Origin: Aquicella lusitana | GTDB taxonomy: Bacteria > Pseudomonadota > Gammaproteobacteria > DSM-16500 | DNA length: 64,000 nucleotides | Direction: 5' to 3' | NCBI RefSeq assembly: GCF_902459475.1 | Contig: NZ_LR699115.1 | Location: forward strand, 124,001 to 188,000 | Shown: positions 24,790 to 34,050 of the stretch, piece after piece | Position numbering within the stretch: the stretch's first letter is position 1 | How the letters are laid out: each line of letters starts with the position of its first letter | Made by a program: the position numbers and the translations under genes | The notes under the pieces: model-generated | Database searches by the model: none | The model's input: only the letters and a program-made list of their open reading frames with translations | What the model was told of the DNA's origin: nothing

Positions 24790-26076
24790 ATGAAATTCAA
24801 AATAGCAACAACAAGCAATCAACAATTATATATTATCCTGCTCATCACTTTAATGGGCTTTATTGGTGTTTCGATTGCTTATCCGCTTTTCGCGCCGTTA
24901 TTTTTGAATTCTGCCTCTTCTATTATGGTTGCGACCCCCTGGGCAGAAAAAAATCGGAACCTGCTGCTTGGGCTGACACTGGCCGCCTATCCACTAGGCC
25001 AATTTATTGGTTCACCCATTATTGGTGCTCTGTCAGACCGTTATGGCCGCCGGTCGATTTTATTGAGCAGCCTGGTGGGTACCTTGCTGGGTTATATTTT
25101 AAGTGCTCTCACATTGCGGCACGGATTACTGTGGCTGCTTATCTTTAGCCGTTTTTTGACGGGATTGTCAGAAAGTAACATTGCACTCGCTCAAACGATT
25201 ATTGCGGATTTGAAAGACATTAATAAACATAAAGGATTTGGCGGCATTATGATGGCAGCTTCAATCGGCTATATTCTTGGGCCCATGATGGGCGGGCTGC
25301 TATCTGATAACCGACTAGTCAGCTGGTTTGATGTATCCGTTCCTTTTTATGCAGCAGCAGGGCTCGCTTTACTAACCCTGTTTTTAGCATATACTGCCCT
25401 TCCCGAAACATACAAACCAACCCTGACCGCCCAAACAGCTTTCTGGCAACAATTCAATATTCTTCAGCATCTCAAAGAAATGCTGCGGAACGCTGCTTTA
25501 AGGTTTTTACTCATCGCCTGCCTGATATTCATGCTAGGCGTAGATGTCTTTTATGAATTCGGGCCCGTCTATCTCACGGCTATATGGCATATGGATGCGA
25601 CTGAAATTGCATTCTACACCATCATTCTCTGTCTTGGGCTGGCATTGAGTAGTGGTTGGCTATCTCATCAACTTTCCTGCCGTTATCCACTTTATCAAAG
25701 CATACTCGTATCTATTATCTCATTTTGCTTGCTATTAAGCGCCATCGCTCTAGCCCATTCTGCACAAGTGGTGCTTGTCCTATATGGTGTGATTGGGATA
25801 GCCATTTCCATCGCAACAACCAGTCTGCGCGTACAAATATCAGATACCGCTGGCCAGCATATTCAAGGCAAAGTCATGGGAATGCTGATGGGTTTGCGGA
25901 TGCTAGGCGATGCCATGCTTTGCCTTTTTGGCGGTGCGCTCATCCATTTTTCGGCAACATTGCCTCTTTATTTAGGCGTGCTGTCGGCATTGATTGCAGC
26001 AACACTTTATTTGTTCAAAGTAAGCATGGAGATAAATGGTAATAAACGATTTTCGACAGAAGAAAATATGTCCTAG
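24790..26076 (+). CDS. MFS transporter, paralogue of the gene at 22449
   Basis: The 428-residue protein has twelve predicted helices, LGQFIGSPIIGALSDRYGRRSILL as motif A, and IGYILGPMMGGLLSDNRLVSWF, which echoes the paralogue at 22449. The C-terminal tail is hydrophilic (INGNKRFSTEENMS). The extended N-terminal periplasmic loop (LFLNSASSIMVATPWAEKNRN) is unusual for drug pumps and common in Legionellales MFS proteins of unknown substrate. A strong hairpin terminator follows. Confidence 0.87.
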   Translation: MKFKIATTSNQQLYIILLITLMGFIGVSIAYPLFAPLFLNSASSIMVATPWAEKNRNLLLGLTLAAYPLGQFIGSPIIGALSDRYGRRSILLSSLVGTLLGYILSALTLRHGLLWLLIFSRFLTGLSESNIALAQTIIADLKDINKHKGFGGIMMAASIGYILGPMMGGLLSDNRLVSWFDVSVPFYAAAGLALLTLFLAYTALPETYKPTLTAQTAFWQQFNILQHLKEMLRNAALRFLLIACLIFMLGVDVFYEFGPVYLTAIWHMDATEIAFYTIILCLGLALSSGWLSHQLSCRYPLYQSILVSIISFCLLLSAIALAHSAQVVLVLYGVIGIAISIATTSLRVQISDTAGQHIQGKVMGMLMGLRMLGDAMLCLFGGALIHFSATLPLYLGVLSALIAATLYLFKVSMEINGNKRFSTEENMS

Positions 26077-26123
26077 CCTGCTGAAGAATGCTGTTTCAAC
26101 TGACGCTTCGCGGAATAAAACAA

Positions 26124-26155
26124 AAAAACCCCATCACCAACGTAATGGGGTTTTT
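26124..26155. terminator. Rho-independent terminator, bidirectional
   Basis: AAAAACCCCAT (26124-26134), a 10-base loop and ATGGGGTTTTT (26145-26155) form an 11-bp stem ending in a T-run on both strands. It serves the MFS gene on one side and the cold-shock gene on the other. Confidence 0.9.
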
Positions 26156-26216
26156 CACTGAAAAACAAGAGCCTAGAATAACTTTTTAATTATTCCACGC
26201 TGAGGGAATGGTTATG

Positions 26217-26435
26217 TTACTCAATTACAGTAACATTTTCAGCTTGCGGGCCTTTCTGGCCTTGCGTCACGGTAAATTCGACTCGCTGCCCTTCCACCAA
26301 AGTGCGGTAGCCATCGCCTTTGGTCATGATCGCACGAAAATGTACGAATACATCCGCACCTTGTTCGCGCTGAATAAAACCAAAACCTTTATCATTGTTG
26401 AACCACTTTACGGTTCCTTTTTCACGTGCTGACAT
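26217..26435 (-). CDS. CspA-family cold-shock protein
   Basis: The 72-residue protein is a single OB-fold cold-shock domain: [16 protein letters not shown] with RNP1 (KGFGFI), DVFVHF as RNP2, and [11 protein letters not shown]. It binds single-stranded RNA and DNA and acts as an RNA chaperone. About 218 bases separate it from the divergent MFS gene, enough for a long 5' leader as in cspA, but I cannot assign one. The convergent MFS gene shares the terminator at 26124-26155. Confidence 0.95.
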   Translation of the reverse strand: MSAREKGTVKWFNNDKGFGFIQREQGADVFVHFRAIMTKGDGYRTLVEGQRVEFTVTQGQKGPQAENVTVIE

Positions 26436-26653
26436 AACAGATTAACCTTATTTAATATTTACTGGTTGGTAAAACTCACACTATTTACTTAAAATAGGAC
26501 GCCAAATCGTGTGATGTGTTCTATAAGATAACATGCATTTTATTTTATGTATATAAATTTGAAGCTCCGGTATCGAAATCGTGGAATAAGCTGGTTTTAA
26601 CCGGTTTCCATTGTATATCATAGACGAATGATCGCCGGCGAAAAGGATAACCC

Positions 26654-28168
26654 GTGCAAGCAGATAATTCTCCCAATAAATGGTTGGCATTAGTTGGTTT
26701 AAGCCTGTTATCCTTCACCGCCTTCCTCGATTACACCATTGTAGCCACTGCTTTACCCTTTATTCAGAAAGATCTCAATGCAACGGTGTTGCAACTGCAA
26801 TGGGTCATGAATATTTATGGCATGATTCTTTGCATGTTTATGATTGCCGCAGGCCAGGCGGGTGACTTGTTTGGCCGTAAGACCATCTACTTTACTGGCT
26901 TTATATTATTTGGCATTGCCGCACTAGGTGCGGGCGGCGCATCAAGCATAGAATGGTTAATTTCCTTTCGTGCCATCCAGGGATTTGCCGCAGCCATTAT
27001 CTTTACCGTCGGGGTTGCCTTATTGCCACAAGCTTTTCCTGCACAGGAACAAACTCGCGCCATCGGCATATTTAGCGCGTTTAATGGCGCAGGCCTGGCT
27101 GTCGGCCCTTTTCTGGGCGGCCTCTTGATTACTTTTTTAAGTTGGCGATGGGTATTCTGGATAAACATTCCCCTCATTGTATTTGGTTTGCTGCTCTGCA
27201 TGCCTCATCTCAAACCATCGCCGCGACCGGATTATAAAATTAAAATTGATTGGCTAGGCTTATTACTGTTAATTGTAGGCTTAGGTTCCTTGGTTTACGG
27301 CATTATTTTTGGCGAACAAACAGGTTGGGATCACTCCCTTACCTGGACTTTCATTGGCACTGGCGTGGTCGCATTATTGCTTTTAATTGCTGTAGAAAAC
27401 AGAGTTGCGCAACCGCTACTCGATTTTTCCCTGTTCCGGAATTCACACGCCACGCTTGCCATGCTAGTCTGTTCCGCTGCGGGCTTTATTACCTTTGTGT
27501 TTATGTTTTTTGATCCACTCTATCTGGAAATCATACGCAAACAGGGCGCTTTTATGGTAGGCATTATTTTATTGAGCGTGCCTGCCATACAAGTAATTAT
27601 TTCCTTGTTATTTGAAAAACTGGTCAAAAAAACGGGCGTTTTCAACCTGATTCTTTATGCACTGCTTGCCGCGTTGCTGGCGGCTATCTGTCATGTACTC
27701 TTCACCTCTTCGATCAATATGCTTTTTGTGATCTTTGCACTAATGTTAATGGGTTATACCTGGGGCATCGCGAATGTTGGCTCCATTTCTGCTATCGCAC
27801 AATCTGTCAAACCGGAAAAACTAGGCGGAGCCATTGGCACCGTTTTTACTTTTTGGAACATCAGCGGGTCTATTTTTCTTGCGTTAACATCCGTTATCTT
27901 TCACTGGCGCGAATCAGACGCCCTATTCACTGGCTTAGCCAAAGCCAATGTCGCGATGACTCCAGAACAACAGCAGCAAATACAGGGTTTAATTTCTGAT
28001 CCTCAACATGCGCAAGTCGTTATCACCCAATATTTCAGTGGTAAAGCCGGCGATATTTATCAATTATTTGAATCCAGCTTTATGGCAGGCTTTCATGCAG
28101 TCGCCTGGTTTGCTATTGTAATCATGGTAATTATTTTTCTCGCAGGCCTTGCATTGAGTAAAAAGTAA
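26654..28168 (+). CDS. DHA2-family (EmrB/QacA-like) MFS transporter
   Basis: The 504-residue protein has fourteen predicted membrane segments, the DHA2 hallmark: ALPFIQKDLNATVLQLQWVMNIY near helix 1-2, GQAGDLFGRKTIYF motif A, RAIQGFAAAI, and a motif C-like FSAFNGAGLAVGPFLGGLL. DHA2 pumps export dyes, quaternary amines or metabolites with protons. Translation starts at GTG (26654) after an AAGGA ribosome site. No MFP partner such as EmrA is next to it. A carbonic anhydrase gene follows on the same strand 63 bases later with its own ribosome site. Confidence 0.9.
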   Translation: MQADNSPNKWLALVGLSLLSFTAFLDYTIVATALPFIQKDLNATVLQLQWVMNIYGMILCMFMIAAGQAGDLFGRKTIYFTGFILFGIAALGAGGASSIEWLISFRAIQGFAAAIIFTVGVALLPQAFPAQEQTRAIGIFSAFNGAGLAVGPFLGGLLITFLSWRWVFWINIPLIVFGLLLCMPHLKPSPRPDYKIKIDWLGLLLLIVGLGSLVYGIIFGEQTGWDHSLTWTFIGTGVVALLLLIAVENRVAQPLLDFSLFRNSHATLAMLVCSAAGFITFVFMFFDPLYLEIIRKQGAFMVGIILLSVPAIQVIISLLFEKLVKKTGVFNLILYALLAALLAAICHVLFTSSINMLFVIFALMLMGYTWGIANVGSISAIAQSVKPEKLGGAIGTVFTFWNISGSIFLALTSVIFHWRESDALFTGLAKANVAMTPEQQQQIQGLISDPQHAQVVITQYFSGKAGDIYQLFESSFMAGFHAVAWFAIVIMVIIFLAGLALSKK

Positions 28169-28231
28169 TATTAAACGTTTTGCGGTATTTCACATGCATA
28201 CGTCATACCATTTTGGCAAAAGGAGAATAAT

Positions 28232-28963
28232 ATGAAGTATAAAGGCTTATATAAATTTGTATTCATGCTTATCCTGCTCTCGTTTACCCAAGCTGCACTC
28301 GCCGAAGCCTATAGCGGAATCATGACTAAAGAAAAGCAGGCCTCAATGACACCACAGGAAGTACTTGAACGCTTGAAAGAAGGTAACCAGCGGTTTATCA
28401 GTGGGCAAATGAAAAATCGCGACCTGGGCGCGCAGGCAAGCACCACTACAACCGGACAATATCCGGTTGCCGTGATATTAAATTGCATGGATTCGCGCAC
28501 GCCGCCTGAACTGGTATTTGATCAGGGCTTAGGTGATGTCTTCGCCATGCGTATTGCCGGTAATATACTTAATAATGATTTGCTGGGCAGTATGGAATTT
28601 GGCACCAAGCTCGCTGGCGCAAAACTCATCGCCGTCATCGGTCACACTGGTTGTGGTGCCATACGCGGCGCCTGCCAGCATGCCAAACTGGGTCACCTCA
28701 CCGGCCTGCTGCAGAAAATCCAGCCCGCTATTGCACAGGCAAGCAAGGCAACTGATGGCAAGCGTGAATGTACCCGAGCAGAATTTATAGACCAAGCGGC
28801 AAAAGACAATGTTTTAATGGTCATCAAACAAATCCAAACAAACAGCCCTGTCATTAAACGCTTAATTGCTGAAGGGAAAGTAGGAATTGTGGGAGGCATG
28901 CAAGATCTTGCCACAGGCCAGGTTACTTTCTTTGAAGACGCCAGTATGATGCCAAAAAATTAG
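28232..28963 (+). CDS. Periplasmic beta-carbonic anhydrase
   Basis: The 243-residue protein has a signal peptide (residues about 8-25, ALA-E cleavage) and a beta-class carbonic anhydrase domain. Zinc ligands are C85 (ILNCMDSR), H138 and C141 (IGHTGCGA), and the D87-R89 dyad is present. It hydrates CO2 to bicarbonate; export to the periplasm is typical of a subgroup in Legionella and relatives, possibly supporting growth at low CO2 or in an acidic vacuole. AGGAG precedes the ATG. Confidence 0.93.
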   Translation: MKYKGLYKFVFMLILLSFTQAALAEAYSGIMTKEKQASMTPQEVLERLKEGNQRFISGQMKNRDLGAQASTTTTGQYPVAVILNCMDSRTPPELVFDQGLGDVFAMRIAGNILNNDLLGSMEFGTKLAGAKLIAVIGHTGCGAIRGACQHAKLGHLTGLLQKIQPAIAQASKATDGKRECTRAEFIDQAAKDNVLMVIKQIQTNSPVIKRLIAEGKVGIVGGMQDLATGQVTFFEDASMMPKN

Positions 28964-28980
28964 TGCCACTTAAACAATAT

Positions 28981-29004
28981 GGGTATATTCAAAAAAATAT
29001 ACCC
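28981..29004 (+). terminator. Hairpin downstream of carbonic anhydrase
   Basis: GGGTATATT (28981-28989) and AATATACCC (28996-29004) form a 9-bp stem with a 6-base A-rich loop, 17 bases after the carbonic anhydrase stop. There is no T-run, so termination is uncertain. Confidence 0.4.
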
Positions 29005-29033
29005 GTTCACTTTTCGCTAATAGGCACTTAGCA

Positions 29034-29369
29034 ATGACCGCAAAAAACTATTGGATATACATTTTATATTGCACTAATGATACTTTTTATACGGGTTACA
29101 CAGTAAACCTTGCCGAACGGTATGCAGCACACCTTAATGGCACTAGCCGGTGCAAATACACACGAAGCTTCAAACCGCTTGGTATTGCCCAATGCTGGAA
29201 AATCAGTGGAACAAGAGGGCTCGCTATGCGAATAGAACGGCATATTAAAAAATTGCCGCGCATTAAAAAAACACAATATATTTCTGAACCGGGTTTACTT
29301 GCGCAATTATTTCCTACTATCCCTGTCGCTAAGAAAGTACTCAAAAAAATTGCAGATCTTTCCAGATAA
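29034..29369 (+). CDS. GIY-YIG nuclease-like protein (UPF0213/YhbQ type)
   Basis: The 111-residue protein carries the GIY-YIG core: WIYILYCTNDTFYTGYTVNLAERYAAH with the two Tyr strands (YIL and YTGYT), an Arg in LAERYAAH, and MRIERHIKKLPR with the Glu. Length and the absence of other domains match the YhbQ/UPF0213 family of single-domain proteins, thought to be structure-specific nucleases in DNA repair. Its ribosome site is weak. It stands alone. Confidence 0.88.
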   Translation: MTAKNYWIYILYCTNDTFYTGYTVNLAERYAAHLNGTSRCKYTRSFKPLGIAQCWKISGTRGLAMRIERHIKKLPRIKKTQYISEPGLLAQLFPTIPVAKKVLKKIADLSR

Positions 29370-29466
29370 GAGCGGGCAACGGAGGCGCTAAAATCAATTC
29401 TTGCAATTAATCATATTTACAGTTGACTTATCCTGAGTGTTTTGGCGTGGCTTATGCTTGTCTTAA

Positions 29467-29676
29467 TTAGGCATTCTCAGGTGCAAGCGGCACAATCAAC
29501 CACATGATTAAATAAACCAGCAGCGCGCCGCCCGCAAGGAAAAAAAACAGAATAAAAAGCAATCTTACCCAAGTAGGATCAATACCAAAATGCTCCCCTA
29601 ATCCACCGCATACACCGGCAATAATACGGTCTTTGCGTGAACGGTAAAGTTTTTTGTAAGGCCTTGTCTGGTTCAT
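29467..29676 (-). CDS. PspC-domain membrane protein
   Basis: The 69-residue protein is a single PspC domain: KKLYRSRKDRIIAGVCGGLGEHFGIDPTWVRLLF followed by one strongly hydrophobic helix (FILFFFLAGGALLVYLIMWLIVPL). PspC in the phage-shock system senses envelope stress through PspA/PspB, but no other psp gene is here, so it is a stand-alone small membrane protein. It converges on the GIY-YIG gene. Confidence 0.9.
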   Translation of the reverse strand: MNQTRPYKKLYRSRKDRIIAGVCGGLGEHFGIDPTWVRLLFILFFFLAGGALLVYLIMWLIVPLAPENA

Positions 29677-29810
29677 AGCGTCCTCAACTAAAGAAATAAT
29701 AAGGCTTAAATTGGGTGTACGTAACGAAACGATCTACTATATTATAGTAGCCGTCTTCGCCGAAACGGGCAAAGTTTTTAGACTACATACATCAGGATAG
29801 AAACAATACA

Positions 29811-31187
29811 ATGACAGCATGGAATATTATTCTTTTTTTCTTTTTTCTCAGCCTGATGATAATAGCCGGTCAAATCCGATCTGCGCAGGTTAAATCTGAA
29901 AGCCAGTACTTATTGGCGAATAGAAAAACTCGACTGTTCGCACTCATTGCCACACTGGTGATGACAGAATTGAACACCTCGACCTTGCTCGCTTTTTCTG
30001 GCATGGGCTATCTCACCTCCTGGTGGGCCCTATCCTTACCGCTAGTGTTTTTAATTGGCCTGATTTTTTATGCGCTGACGGTGGCAAAGCCATGGAAAGA
30101 GTTTAATGGTATTTCCGTTGCTGACTATTTTACTGCCCGTTACGGCCGGGATATAGGCTATCTGGTTTCCTTTATCTTATTTTCTGCTATGGCAGGATTT
30201 AGTGCCACTTATATCAAATCACTGACGCTAATTTTTATGCCGCTTTTTCCTATGCTAAATGCCTGGCTATTAAGCGGTGTACTAGTAATACTAGTTTTAT
30301 TAATGACACTGCGTGGAGGGTTAGTAGCCATTATTCGCACCGATGTCATTAGCTTTATTCTTATCTGCTTTTTTCTTCCTGTATTGCTTTATTGTGTCTG
30401 GCGAATGCCAAAAGCTAGCACACCTCCTCTGCTTTCGCTGCAACAGATGCAGGAATTACTGCCACCCCAGTTTGTCGTCTCTCTAATTTTGTTAACCATG
30501 TTCAGTTATATTCTCGCCCCATGGTATGGACAAAAAATCATTGCGGCCAGAAATGCCAACACAGCTTATCTAGCAGTTCTGTGCGCAGCCATACTGATTT
30601 TTTTATTCTATGGGTTGGGTATCGGGATAACTAGCCTGCTTAGAACAAAAGGCATTATGCTGTCGCAAGCTGAACTAGCGCTACCGTACTCGATTCATCA
30701 GGCTTTCCCAATTTCTTTACAAGGCTTGGCTTACGGCATTTTATTCTGTATCGCGGCAACCACCTTGGCGGGTGTATGGAGCGCCATGGTAACCCTACTG
30801 GTCGGAGCGCAACCAGCAAAAGAAAAGCAGATAAAATTAAATCGCAGCATGCAATTAACCATCTTATGTGCCGTAGTATCTTATGGGGGAGCTAATCTGT
30901 TTGTCGATCATATTCTGAATAAAATGATTTTGGCAAATATTCCTATCGTAGCCTTATCATTTGCACTACTGGCTGGATTCTACTGGAAGAAAACCTCACG
31001 CACCGGTGTGTATTTAAGCATCTTAAGCGGTATTTTTTGGGGGGCCGCCTGCTATTATCACTATGGTGAAACGGGAAACTATACGTGGTACTGGTCCGTC
31101 TATGGTATTCCTCTTATTTTTATCACAGGCATCACCGGTTCACTCTTTTACCCTGGGCAAACGCAAGAACGCTTCATTCAAACCTGA
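29811..31187 (+). CDS. Sodium:solute symporter (SSS family)
   Basis: The 458-residue protein has about thirteen predicted helices. SSS features include SESQYLLANRKT before helix 2, VMTELNTSTLLAFSGMGY, a GISVADYFTARYGRDIGYLVSF segment matching the conserved helix 3-4 region, and FSATYIKSLT. Members import proline, pantothenate, sugars or monocarboxylates with sodium. The substrate is not identifiable. The final residues are short compared with PutP, and the gene overlaps no neighbour; it converges on the 302-residue gene. Confidence 0.85.
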   Translation: MTAWNIILFFFFLSLMIIAGQIRSAQVKSESQYLLANRKTRLFALIATLVMTELNTSTLLAFSGMGYLTSWWALSLPLVFLIGLIFYALTVAKPWKEFNGISVADYFTARYGRDIGYLVSFILFSAMAGFSATYIKSLTLIFMPLFPMLNAWLLSGVLVILVLLMTLRGGLVAIIRTDVISFILICFFLPVLLYCVWRMPKASTPPLLSLQQMQELLPPQFVVSLILLTMFSYILAPWYGQKIIAARNANTAYLAVLCAAILIFLFYGLGIGITSLLRTKGIMLSQAELALPYSIHQAFPISLQGLAYGILFCIAATTLAGVWSAMVTLLVGAQPAKEKQIKLNRSMQLTILCAVVSYGGANLFVDHILNKMILANIPIVALSFALLAGFYWKKTSRTGVYLSILSGIFWGAACYYHYGETGNYTWYWSVYGIPLIFITGITGSLFYPGQTQERFIQT

Positions 31188-31195
31188 ACAAGGCC

Positions 31196-32104
31196 TTAAT
31201 ACCAACCATTTTTTATTAAAACACGACTTTCCGGATCAACTCGTTTGACTGTATTTTTAGGGGCATTTGTATGAAATGTATGTAACGCTGCCACAGCAGT
31301 CGTTGTTTTTGAATGTGTGCTTTCCCGCTTTGCCTCGCTAAGCTGTTTTCGCAGAAATTCATTCTCGGATTTGAGAGCCAGCGATTGATCAGCAATCTCT
31401 ACAACAACATCAAGATTATTTTTAAACATCATTTTTATTTGAAAATTTAATTCCTCGATCCGAGATTGAATCATTTCATTTCTTGCCGCTGATGCATCAG
31501 ACGAAATTGCTTTTATTTGATATAAACAATTGACAGAAGCTTTGTAGTACGAATACGCATCCAATAGAGCATTGGTTTGCCTGCATATAAGTGCCGCGTC
31601 TTCATAATAACACCCAAGCTGCTCTAAATCTTCGCAAGAAGTTGGTGTAGCTGCATTCAAGATTTCAATAGCTTCCTTAATGTTTGCAGTAGCCCGCGCT
31701 ATGTCTTTTTCTGGTTTTTCGGCATAAGCGATAGCAAGACCGTATAAATAGTTAGCTAATTTCTTGGCCTCCTCTGCTGTCTGGTTCTTTTGGAAGCGTT
31801 TACGCTGTATTCGCACGGCCTCCATGCGATGCTCTAATGCTGACTCAAACGCACTGGGGTATAAGTGTTTAGTCTTGACACTGAAGTAACCAGCGCTTTC
31901 CTGAAGCTTTAAAAGCAATAACTCATCCTCGTTCGTTCGCCTGTTCTCTGGAATTTGGGTTAAGACAGTGATAGCTTGTTTTGCTTTTTCAGGGTTGGGA
32001 ATGAGGTACTCACTGAAGCGAAATTTGATGAAAGCAACACTTTGGTTAAAAATATTTTCAGCCTGCGCATGATAAGCATCATATATTTTTGGTCTTTCGA
32101 ACAT
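31196..32104 (-). CDS. Helical TPR-like and coiled-coil protein of unknown function
   Basis: I do not recognise this 302-residue soluble protein. Residues about 60-215 look like irregular tetratricopeptide-type helical hairpins (AKKLANYLYGLAIAYAE, ARATANIKEAIEILNAA, LDAYSYYKASVNCLYQIKA). Residues about 220-260 form a coiled coil (IEELNFQIKMMFK, SLALKSENEFLRKQLSEAK). The tail is polar and Thr-rich. No signal peptide. It lies 32 bases after the APC permease on the same strand. A scaffold or secreted effector role is possible but unsupported by a motif. Confidence 0.5.
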   Translation of the reverse strand: MFERPKIYDAYHAQAENIFNQSVAFIKFRFSEYLIPNPEKAKQAITVLTQIPENRRTNEDELLLLKLQESAGYFSVKTKHLYPSAFESALEHRMEAVRIQRKRFQKNQTAEEAKKLANYLYGLAIAYAEKPEKDIARATANIKEAIEILNAATPTSCEDLEQLGCYYEDAALICRQTNALLDAYSYYKASVNCLYQIKAISSDASAARNEMIQSRIEELNFQIKMMFKNNLDVVVEIADQSLALKSENEFLRKQLSEAKRESTHSKTTTAVAALHTFHTNAPKNTVKRVDPESRVLIKNGWY

Positions 32105-32136
32105 AGTGATCCTTGACTACAAATTGAATTTAAGAA

Positions 32137-33561
32137 CTATTTTGCCTGGCAAACCTGCTCGGTAATCGTCTCATTAGAACCTTTGTAAAATAATAAAGGC
32201 GGGAGACAGCATGCGATTATCCCAAAAACAAATATCGCTTCATAACCCAATAAATTACCAACTACCACTTGTGTCGGTGGTAGAAATCCGAGAATGATGG
32301 CTCCGATACAAGTGGCAATCCCCACACCACCTACTAACCATATGCCAATCAATCCTCCTGGAATTTGAAACGCACGCTTGATACGCGCATATTTGTACCG
32401 TAACCGTATGGCCGCAGCAAACATGAAGATATAAAACAACAATGCGAGCTGGGCCGTCAAGTTGGACAAAACCCAATACGAACTATTGACACTGGGCATA
32501 ATTAAGAAAATAGTACTTAACGCAGTCACGATGGCACCTTGCACCAATAAGATGCCAATAGGCATATTTCTGAGATTGCGTTTTCGAAAAAATTTCGGCA
32601 GATCATTATCTTCGCAGGCCACCAGCAAACCTCGGGCTGGCCCTATAATCCACGCTGCCGCACCGCTTAAGCTGCCTACGATGATAAGAATAGCAATAAT
32701 GGGTGCAAACCAGCTCATATGATAAGCAGAAAAGAAAATGCCGTATGCATCGATTAATCCTGAAACAAGGTTTAACTGTTGAACAGGTACTACAATCGCA
32801 ATGGCAAGACAGGCAAAAATTAATGTTAACATAATAATAAGTGAGGAATATATTAACGCGCGCGGATAATCTCGCGAGGGCTCGCGCACGTCGCCTGCGT
32901 GCACGGCAGACATTTCAATGCCCATCAAGCCAAATAATATATTTGTTAAAAATGCCAGGTTATTCATGCTAGACAAATTCGGAAAAAAATCATGCATCGT
33001 AAAATGGATCTGGCTGGGTTTGCCCAAATAAAGCCAAACCCCGCCTAAACAAGCAATAAATAGCATTGGTGCGATTGTGCCCAGAAGAGCGCCGATCGTA
33101 CTGATCCATTGTGATATTCTAATTCCCTGACAATTAATAAGCGTTACTCCCCAAAAAGCCGTTAGAATAACCGATAGCATATAGAATTTATTATTGGTTA
33201 AGTGCGGTTGAATCAACGAAGCCAACACACCCGCTATAAAAGCAAATATCGTGGGGTACCAGACTACATTGTAAATCCATTGCAACCAGATACTGAGAAA
33301 TCCCCAGCGTGGACCAAATGCTTCCCGTATCCAGACATAAGCACCACCTGTATTAGGCCAACCTGTTGCTAGTTCAGCTGTCACCAATAAAGTTGGAATA
33401 AAAAACAGCGCTGCAGCCAGCAGATAGAAAAATACCAAGGCAAATCCATATTCTGCACCCGCTGTCAGACTGCGTAAATTATCAACGGCAATAACATTTA
33501 TCATGACCAGAGAAAAAATACCCAGCGATTTGCCGGGAGATAGCCTTGCTTGAACGCTCAT
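32137..33561 (-). CDS. APC-family amino-acid permease (GadC/YjeM-like)
   Basis: The 474-residue protein has twelve predicted helices and APC features: SLGIFSLVMINVIAVDNLR at helix 1, TAELATGWPNTGGAYVWIREAFGPRWGF (the conserved helix 2-3 region of the glutamate/GABA antiporter-like branch) and GLMGIEMSAVHAGDVREPSRDYPRA in the helix 6-loop region. It imports or exchanges an amino acid. It follows the TrpR-like regulator gene and precedes the helical protein gene, all on the minus strand. Confidence 0.88.
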   Translation of the reverse strand: MSVQARLSPGKSLGIFSLVMINVIAVDNLRSLTAGAEYGFALVFFYLLAAALFFIPTLLVTAELATGWPNTGGAYVWIREAFGPRWGFLSIWLQWIYNVVWYPTIFAFIAGVLASLIQPHLTNNKFYMLSVILTAFWGVTLINCQGIRISQWISTIGALLGTIAPMLFIACLGGVWLYLGKPSQIHFTMHDFFPNLSSMNNLAFLTNILFGLMGIEMSAVHAGDVREPSRDYPRALIYSSLIIMLTLIFACLAIAIVVPVQQLNLVSGLIDAYGIFFSAYHMSWFAPIIAILIIVGSLSGAAAWIIGPARGLLVACEDNDLPKFFRKRNLRNMPIGILLVQGAIVTALSTIFLIMPSVNSSYWVLSNLTAQLALLFYIFMFAAAIRLRYKYARIKRAFQIPGGLIGIWLVGGVGIATCIGAIILGFLPPTQVVVGNLLGYEAIFVFGIIACCLPPLLFYKGSNETITEQVCQAK

Positions 33562-33652
33562 AAAAAGATCCTGAAGTAAGATATCATTTTTAATAAAATG
33601 TTAATGTGTTACGATCTACTTTTTAATTTTGGCTTTGGAAGGACATACCTGT

Positions 33653-33946
33653 TTATTTTTTTTCCAGCCGTTCATGAACAAGATTGTAACCACCCTCACC
33701 AAGCATGAGACAGCGCGCCACTCTGCCAATTGTTGTCACACTGACACCGGTTTCATTATAAATTTGCCTATATGATTTTCCGGCTTTCACCAAAGGAACC
33801 ACGTGCCATCGGTCTGCCATTGCCTGAATTTCAGCCGGTGTACACAAATCTTGAAAAAACTTTTTGGCTTCTTCCGCTGATCGGACTGCCGCGACAGCCT
33901 CATAGAGTTCTTGCTCAAGCACTTGATTAATCTTGCTAATTTTCAT
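33653..33946 (-). CDS. TrpR-like regulator (YerC/YecD family)
   Basis: The 97-residue protein is a compact Trp-repressor-type fold: AEEAKKFFQDLCTPAEIQAMADRWHVV, followed by the helix-turn-helix segment KSYRQIYNETGVSVTTIGRVARCL. It matches the YerC/YecD family of TrpR-related proteins, whose ligand is generally unknown. It lies between two amino-acid permease genes (34051 upstream, 32137 downstream) on the same strand and may regulate them in response to an amino acid; that is inference from position. Confidence 0.9.
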   Translation of the reverse strand: MKISKINQVLEQELYEAVAAVRSAEEAKKFFQDLCTPAEIQAMADRWHVVPLVKAGKSYRQIYNETGVSVTTIGRVARCLMLGEGGYNLVHERLEKK

Positions 33947-34050
33947 AAAAAATTACTTCCAGACATAAGCATAATGTAATAATACGCTAATACAGCGGTA
34001 CATTGTAACACTTCGCTTTCTTCTGTCAACTCGCGGCTTTCGTCTCTTAC

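Noticed and set aside
28529-28914. Frames opposite the carbonic anhydrase gene
   Set aside because: The plus-strand gene has a signal peptide and all zinc ligands; the minus frames have none.
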